The notes under the pieces are model-generated. The model did no database searches and was not told the DNA's origin. It saw only the letters and a list, made by a program, of their open reading frames with translations. From an uncultured Collinsella sp. (GTDB taxonomy: Bacteria > Actinomycetota > Coriobacteriia > Coriobacteriales > Coriobacteriaceae), in assembly GCA_958412345.1 (NCBI GenBank), contig CATYSO010000036.1, positions 1-10,230 of the forward strand: a stretch of DNA of 10,230 nt, read 5' to 3'. Shown piece after piece: positions 6,901-10,230 of this stretch (its first letter is position 1; each line of letters starts with the position of its first letter). The position numbers were made by a program, and so were the translations under genes.

Positions 6901-7016
6901 GGGACGCGGTTTGGGGCATTGCTCGCTACTGCGGACAGTCCTGCTCGCACGAAGGCCACATTAAGTGGCCTTCGGCTCGTGCGGAACTTGTATCGAGCAA
7001 AGCCCCAAACCGCTCC
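6901..7016 (-). repeat. Palindromic element, copy 2, downstream of valS (inverted relative to copy 1)
   Basis: The outer arms 6906-6925 and 6994-7013 are complementary at 19 of 20 positions, and GGG/CCC extends the stem past a one-base bulge. The inner stem is GAAGGCCAC (6951-6959) with GTGGCCTTC (6965-6973). On the minus strand, 6986-6937 matches copy 1 (4089-4139) except for one compensatory A-T to G-C pair and one missing C. The outer arms bear no resemblance to those of copy 1. It begins 10 nt after the valS stop and has no T tract, so it is not a standard terminator. Function unknown. Confidence 0.87.
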
Positions 7017-7048
7017 CATGGCGGTTACGGAGGCGCCCGCTGCCTGGT

Positions 7049-7070
7049 GGGGCCACTTGGTTGTGGCCTT
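7049..7070 (+). repeat. Short hairpin resembling the core of the valS-flanking element
   Basis: GGCCAC (7051-7056) pairs with GTGGCC (7063-7068) around TTGGTT. The string GGCCACTTGGTTGTGGCCTT resembles the minus-strand core of copy 2, GGCCACTTAATGTGGCCTT. Flanking core sequence is not conserved, so chance similarity of two self-complementary strings is quite possible. Confidence 0.35.
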
Positions 7071-7111
7071 GAGGTCGCTGCAAAGCGGTGTTTGGCTGAT
7101 ATTTTGTATGG

Positions 7112-7143
7112 GAGGGGCTCGTTGTTGATTCGGGCCTCTTTTT
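7112..7143 (+). terminator. Intrinsic terminator upstream of folC
   Basis: GAGGGGCTCG (7112-7121) pairs with CGGGCCTCTT (7131-7140), including four G-U wobbles, around a 9-nt loop. It ends in an uninterrupted T run (7139-7143). It probably ends the valS transcript. The run stops only 7 nt before the folC ribosome binding site, so folC either needs a start point very close by or depends on read-through. I found no convincing promoter between 7014 and 7160. Confidence 0.7.
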
Positions 7144-7164
7144 ATGTTGAGGGGACTTTGGGTT

Positions 7165-8508
7165 ATGGCTAAGCGTTCTGGGTCGTATTCTGTGCCGTTC
7201 TCGTTTGAGCTTCTTTCGTTTGATGAGGCTGTGGGGCTTGCTGCTGATACAGGGCGGATTTCTGGGGATGCTGGTCCTCTGCTTGAGACGGTTGTCGATA
7301 TGCTCGATGAGCTGGGGCGTCCGGACGAGTATTTCGATTGCATCCAGGTTGCCGGTACTAATGGCAAGACTTCGACCACGCGTTTTTCGGCTGCTATCCT
7401 TCGCGGCGAGGGGCTCAAGACCTCGCTGTATACGTCGCCGCAGCTGGTGCGCTATCCCGAGCGCATGGAGGTCGATGGACGCGTCGTGAGCGATGAGGCC
7501 TTTGCCCGTGGCGTTTCTGCCGCCGTTGAGGCGGGGCGTCGCGTGAATGCGCACCGTGTGGCGGCGGGGGAGCGCGCCTATTCAATCACGCCGTTTGACC
7601 TGCTGACGGCTGCCGCGCTTGTCGTGTTTGCCGAGGCCGCGGTGGATGTTGCCGTGCTCGAGGTTGGCATGGGCGGGCGTTGGGACGCCACGAGCGCCAC
7701 CGATCCTGTCGCCGTGGCCATTACGGGCATCGGGCTTGACCACACGCGCATTCTGGGCGACACGCTCGAGGCCATTGCGGGGGAGAAGGCTGCGGTCATT
7801 AAGCCCGGACGCCTGGTTGTACTGGGCGAGGGCACGCACGAGGCGAGCGTTCAGCGCGTGATGGATGCACGTTGTCGCGAGTGCGGCATCGTGCCGCTGG
7901 TGGTGAACCATGCCATGACCAAGGTGCCGGCACATGTGGGCGACACGGTGGAGTTCAGCTGCACTACGTCGCGTGCGATCTATACGTCGAGTATGGTTAA
8001 GCCTGCGTATCAGCCGCAGAATGCTGCGTGCGCGATTATGCTGTGCGAGGGGTATCTGGGCCGCGAGCTCGATCATGACAAGCTCGATGCGTCGCTTATG
8101 GGCTGCCCTACGCCGGGTCGCTTTGATGTGCTGGGAACTGATCCGCTCAAGCTGATCGACGCCTGCCATAACCCTCAGAGCTGCGAGAACTTTGTGAGCG
8201 CGCTGATCGAGATCGATCCGTGCGTGGAGAATCGCCCCACGCTGCTGTGTGCCGCGCTGGCCGATAAGGACGTGGCGGGCATCGTCGACGTACTGATCCC
8301 GGCCTTCCCGCGCGTGGTCGTGACCCAGACCGATTCCGATCGCGCCCTGCCGGCAGAGGAGCTCGCTGCCTTGGTGGACGCTGACAAGCTGGCGGGCGTG
8401 TACCCCAGCGTGTCCGAGGCCCTCGCGGCCCTCGATGCCGCCGGCGAGCCTTTCGTAGCCGCCGGCACCATTACCTTAGCCGGCGAAGTAGCAGGCCTGT
8501 TGCGCTAG
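7165..8508 (+). CDS. folC: Folylpolyglutamate synthase / dihydrofolate synthase
   Basis: FolC adds glutamate to dihydropteroate and/or extends the polyglutamate tail of reduced folates, using ATP, in the cytosol. The 447-residue product has the Mur-ligase-like fold. The P-loop is GTNGKTS (64-70), followed by YTSPQLVRYPERMEVDG, EVGMGGRWDAT (166-176), GIGLDHTRILGDTLEAIAGEKA, PGRFDVL, DACHNP (332-337, usually DGAHNP) and ALADKD. The start at 7165 is chosen for AGGGGA at 7150-7155, 9 nt upstream; ATG at 7144 has no ribosome binding site and lies against the terminator. Compared with tig, clpX and valS, the 5' third uses many T- and G-ending codons, consistent with lower expression. Whether the enzyme is bifunctional cannot be decided from sequence alone. 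The gene converges on the M24 peptidase gene. Confidence 0.95.
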   Translation: MAKRSGSYSVPFSFELLSFDEAVGLAADTGRISGDAGPLLETVVDMLDELGRPDEYFDCIQVAGTNGKTSTTRFSAAILRGEGLKTSLYTSPQLVRYPERMEVDGRVVSDEAFARGVSAAVEAGRRVNAHRVAAGERAYSITPFDLLTAAALVVFAEAAVDVAVLEVGMGGRWDATSATDPVAVAITGIGLDHTRILGDTLEAIAGEKAAVIKPGRLVVLGEGTHEASVQRVMDARCRECGIVPLVVNHAMTKVPAHVGDTVEFSCTTSRAIYTSSMVKPAYQPQNAACAIMLCEGYLGRELDHDKLDASLMGCPTPGRFDVLGTDPLKLIDACHNPQSCENFVSALIEIDPCVENRPTLLCAALADKDVAGIVDVLIPAFPRVVVTQTDSDRALPAEELAALVDADKLAGVYPSVSEALAALDAAGEPFVAAGTITLAGEVAGLLR

Positions 8509-8522
8509 CCCATCCCCTCATC

Positions 8523-8589
8523 AGTTGCGGTGAAATGCGGACTGTTTTACAAGCCAGAAGCCTCAAACAGTCCGTATATCACCGCAACT
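8523..8589. repeat. Long inverted repeat just after folC
   Basis: Arms 8524-8547 and 8565-8588 are complementary at 22 of 24 positions plus one G-U, and an A-T pair (8523/8589) extends them. The loop is 17 nt (8548-8564). It starts 15 nt after the folC stop. No T tract follows, so it is not a typical intrinsic terminator, but it could protect the folC mRNA 3' end. No second copy is seen in this window. Confidence 0.85.
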
Positions 8590-8596
8590 CAAAAGC

Positions 8597-8646
8597 AGTC
8601 AATTTGGGACAGGGCTATTTTGGCTGCTCTGTGCCCCGAATTGACT
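8597..8646 (+). repeat. Inverted repeat with GTCAATTTGGGAC motif
   Basis: AGTCAATTTGGGACA (8597-8611) pairs with TGTGCCCCGAATTGACT (8630-8646), with a wobble and small bulges. Positions 8598-8625 match the minus strand of 111-138 apart from a few substitutions. This is the second member of a row of three palindromes filling the folC/M24 gap. No coding potential is seen. Confidence 0.7.
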
Positions 8647-8651
8647 CGCTT

Positions 8652-8811
8652 GCCACGAAATGGGCCTATCTACTACGTTTTACCGACTACCCTCGACCAC
8701 ACGGAACATCGCGAAATTAAAACCGCAGGTAGACGGCCTGCGGATTTTGCGAAAACGCGGGTATGGTCGACCCATGCGGGTTAAATGTAGTAGATAGGCC
8801 GTTTTTGTGGC
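8652..8811 (+). repeat. 160-bp nested palindrome between convergent genes
   Basis: Arms 8652-8680 and 8783-8811 are complementary at 25 of 29 positions, and two of the four exceptions are G-U on the plus strand. The most conserved part is GGCCTATCTACTAC (8663-8676) against GTAGTAGATAGGCC (8787-8800). Inside, TCGACCA (8693-8699) can pair with TGGTCGA (8764-8770), and CCGCAGG/CCTGCGG forms the hairpin listed separately. The interior 18-mer at 8708-8725 recurs exactly at 10166-10183. I cannot assign a function; a dispersed structured repeat is likely. Confidence 0.8.
8717..8748 (+). terminator. Possible bidirectional terminator between folC and the M24 gene
   Basis: CCGCAGG (8723-8729) pairs with CCTGCGG (8737-8743) around TAGACGG. 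It is preceded by TTAAAA and followed by ATTTT. A 7-bp GC stem with A-rich left and T-rich right flanks can act in both directions, which suits convergent genes. It lies inside the larger palindrome at 8652-8811, whose pairing might compete with it. Confidence 0.45.
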
Positions 8812-8826
8812 GCGGTATTGGTGGGA

Positions 8827-8855
8827 TGCGGCAAAGGAGCTGTCCCTTTGCCGCA
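8827..8855 (-). terminator. Hairpin at the 3' end of the M24 peptidase gene
   Basis: TGCGGCAAAGG (8827-8837) and CCTTTGCCGCA (8845-8855) form a perfect 11-bp stem with a 7-nt loop, 4 bases beyond the minus-strand stop. No T tract follows on the minus strand (TCCCACC), so it is a weak intrinsic terminator at best, or a 3'-end stabiliser. Its apex resembles that of the hairpin at 9990-10020. Confidence 0.5.
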
Positions 8856-8859
8856 TTGC

Positions 8860-9948
8860 CTAGTCTAGGCGGACCGGATCGTGGGGGTAGGCGTTGAGAA
8901 TCTCGACGCCGTTCTCGGTCACCAGGGCCAGGTCCTCGATGCGGACACCGGTGCGGCCGGGGAGGTAGATGCCCGGTTCGATGGAGAACGTCATGCCTGG
9001 CTCTACGACCTGCTCGTTGACCAGCGAGACGTCGCCCGGCTCGTGGTCCTGCAGGCCGATCGAGTGACCCAGGCGATGCGTAAAGTACTGCCCATAGCCC
9101 GCGTCTTCAATCACATCGCGCGCGGCGCGGTCCAGGTCGCACATGCGCACGCCCGGTGCGATGAGCGCTTCGGCGGCCTCGTTGGCGCGGCGCACGATAT
9201 CGTAGATGCGTGCCGTCTCCTCGTCCGGCTCGCCCCAAAAGAACGTGCGCGTCATGTCCGAGCAGTAGTTGCAGCAGCGTCCGCCAATGTCGAACAGCAC
9301 CACGTCGCCGCGCTTGAGCACGGTGTCGTCGGGCTCGTGGTGCGGGTCGCCGGCGTTGGCGCCAAAGCTCACGATGGGCGGAAAGCTAAAGCCCTCGCAG
9401 CCGTGCTTGCGATACAGGCCGAGCATCTGGTCGGCAATTTCGCGCTCCGTTACGCCCTCGTGGACGAGCTTGATGGCATCGGCCATCACGGCATCGTTAG
9501 CGGTTGAGGATACGCGCATGAGCTCCTGCTCGGCGGCATCCTTGTGGGTGCGTGCGGCGGTGACGGCAAAGTCACCCAGGAAAAACTCGCTCGCAGCATG
9601 GCGCTCCATGAGCGGCATCAAAAAGCCAGAGCGCATGACGGTGTCGATACCGAGTGGTTTGGTCGGGTCGATCTCACTCGCGATGGCGTCGGCCACGACA
9701 TCGGTATCGGTGTGGTAGGCAACGCGGGCGTTGTCATACTCGGGCAGCTGATGCAGCGCGTTGACCAAGATCACGGGCTCGCAATCGCGCGCGAGCAGCA
9801 CACCGCAAAAACGTTCGAACATATCGGCATAAAAGCCGGTCAGATAGTATATCGACCACGGGTCGTTTACGAGCAGCTGCGCGCCGGGGTGCTGAGCCTC
9901 GAGCGCATCGAGCACGCGCGCCACACGCTGGTCATCGACATGTGCCAT
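8860..9948 (-). CDS. M24 family metallopeptidase (Xaa-Pro aminopeptidase/dipeptidase type)
   Basis: The 362-residue product has an N-terminal creatinase-like domain (about 1-135, with DPWSIYYLTGFYADMFERF) followed by a pita-bread M24 catalytic domain. All five expected metal ligands are visible: Asp220 (FDIGG), Asp231 (SDMTRT), His295 (RLGHSIGLQDHE), Glu324 (SIEPGIY) and Glu338 (RIEDLALV). Family members remove an N-terminal residue preceding proline or split Xaa-Pro dipeptides with two metal ions. Which of these applies (pepP-like or pepQ-like) cannot be told here, so no symbol is given. No signal peptide or membrane segment is seen, so the enzyme is probably cytosolic. The start at 9948 has AAAGGA 6 nt upstream; an in-frame ATG at 9996 lacks one and would add 16 unconvincing residues. 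The gene stands alone and converges on folC. Confidence 0.93.
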   Translation of the reverse strand: MAHVDDQRVARVLDALEAQHPGAQLLVNDPWSIYYLTGFYADMFERFCGVLLARDCEPVILVNALHQLPEYDNARVAYHTDTDVVADAIASEIDPTKPLGIDTVMRSGFLMPLMERHAASEFFLGDFAVTAARTHKDAAEQELMRVSSTANDAVMADAIKLVHEGVTEREIADQMLGLYRKHGCEGFSFPPIVSFGANAGDPHHEPDDTVLKRGDVVLFDIGGRCCNYCSDMTRTFFWGEPDEETARIYDIVRRANEAAEALIAPGVRMCDLDRAARDVIEDAGYGQYFTHRLGHSIGLQDHEPGDVSLVNEQVVEPGMTFSIEPGIYLPGRTGVRIEDLALVTENGVEILNAYPHDPVRLD

Positions 9949-9989
9949 GAAACATCCTTTCGCTAGGCTGCCACCATGGTATCCCAAGC

Positions 9990-10020
9990 CCGGCACATAG
10001 GGACGTTCCTTTTATGCCGG
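9990..10020. repeat. Nested hairpin upstream of the M24 peptidase gene
   Basis: CCGGCA (9990-9995) pairs with TGCCGG (10015-10020). Within the loop, AGGGACGTTCCT (9999-10010) can form a small stem. The apex AGGGAC..TCCTTT resembles the minus-strand sequence of the hairpin at 8827-8855. The element lies 41 bases before the M24 start codon and may be in its 5' leader. No clear promoter was found in 9949-10090. Confidence 0.45.
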
Positions 10021-10082
10021 CACCTCGGGACACTCTTTGCAAAAGAAAAATCATTTGAGCGAACATTCGGGCTAAAGTAGTC

Positions 10083-10230
10083 AAAAGAGGCCCGTCCCAA
10101 ATGGGCTGGTTTCAAAAGTATGGCGGATTACGGGGCTGGACCTGTGTTGCTTGACCATGGGAAAAATCGCGAAATTAAAACCGACGCTCCTATAAGTTGT
10201 CAAGAGGCAGTTTGCGGGAGCGTTCTCTCC
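10083..10230 (+). repeat. Non-coding repeat-rich segment at the right edge
   Basis: No credible gene is seen between 9949 and the window end. This part holds GTCCCAAAT (10094-10102), shared with 126-134 and, inverted, with 8598-8610. It also holds the 18-mer ATCGCGAAATTAAAACCG (10166-10183), identical to 8708-8725, and a partial palindrome ACGCTCC (10184-10190) / GGAGCGT (10217-10223) near the edge. The element may continue beyond the window. Confidence 0.5.

Noticed and set aside
4061..7016. valS as cargo of a composite transposon
   Set aside because: The flanking elements are inverted copies, but no transposase or terminal inverted repeat boundaries are seen. valS also matches its neighbours in base and codon use and sits in an expected position.
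6874..7128. 84-codon plus-strand open frame between valS and folC
   Set aside because: It overlaps the end of valS and then reads through palindromic element copy 2 and the terminator.
8530..8784. 84-codon plus-strand open frame after folC
   Set aside because: It consists of the palindromic repeats at 8523-8811 and has no ribosome binding site or recognisable protein sequence.
10025..10090. Sigma-70 promoter for the M24 gene (minus strand TTGACT or TTGCAA boxes)
   Set aside because: TTGACT lacks a -10 at acceptable distance, and TTGCAA is 20 nt from CATAAA, which is too far for confidence.
1..10230. CRISPR array, transposase, prophage, toxin-antitoxin or defence genes
   Set aside because: No regularly spaced direct repeats or such proteins are visible. 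All six protein genes are housekeeping or metabolic.

Overview
The window looks like ordinary chromosome from a high-GC Gram-positive bacterium, most likely a member of the Coriobacteriia close to Collinsella. This is inferred from the strong C/G third-position bias, the gene order tRNA-Leu / tig / clpP / clpX / valS / folC, a single clpP beside clpX (many other actinobacteria carry a clpP1-clpP2 pair), and the protein sequences. No database search was possible, so the genus is an inference.

Layout. Positions 1-241 hold no gene but contain a minus-strand terminator-like hairpin, a 25-bp palindrome and an extended -10 promoter. tRNA-Leu(UAG) follows at 242-325. Trigger factor (tig, 414-1715) leads to a hairpin at 1792-1832, then the tightly coupled clpP-clpX pair (1878-3906) and a strong terminator. 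valS (4194-6890) lies between two inverted copies of one palindromic element (4061-4171 and 6901-7016). folC (7165-8508) follows a terminator at 7112-7143. A 351-bp gap between convergent genes (8509-8859) is almost filled with consecutive palindromes. A minus-strand M24 (Xaa-Pro type) metallopeptidase gene occupies 8860-9948. The remaining 280 bases are non-coding and repeat-rich.

The genes work as core housekeeping. Trigger factor folds nascent chains at the ribosome, ClpXP degrades tagged or misfolded proteins, ValRS and tRNA-Leu serve translation, FolC makes folylpolyglutamates, and the M24 enzyme probably trims peptides with proline at the second position. All six proteins look intact, with catalytic motifs present.

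The unusual content is between the genes. Nearly every longer gap carries long hairpins, and several share a conserved inner or apical sequence while the base-paired arms differ from copy to copy yet remain self-complementary. The clearest case is the inverted pair around valS: a 50-51 nt core with a compensatory A-T to G-C change, inside unrelated outer arms (24/24 and 19/20 paired). A weaker pair with a shared AGGGAC...TCCTTT apex lies on either side of the M24 gene. I see no transposase, CRISPR array, prophage or defence gene. The palindromes are the only candidates for something undescribed.
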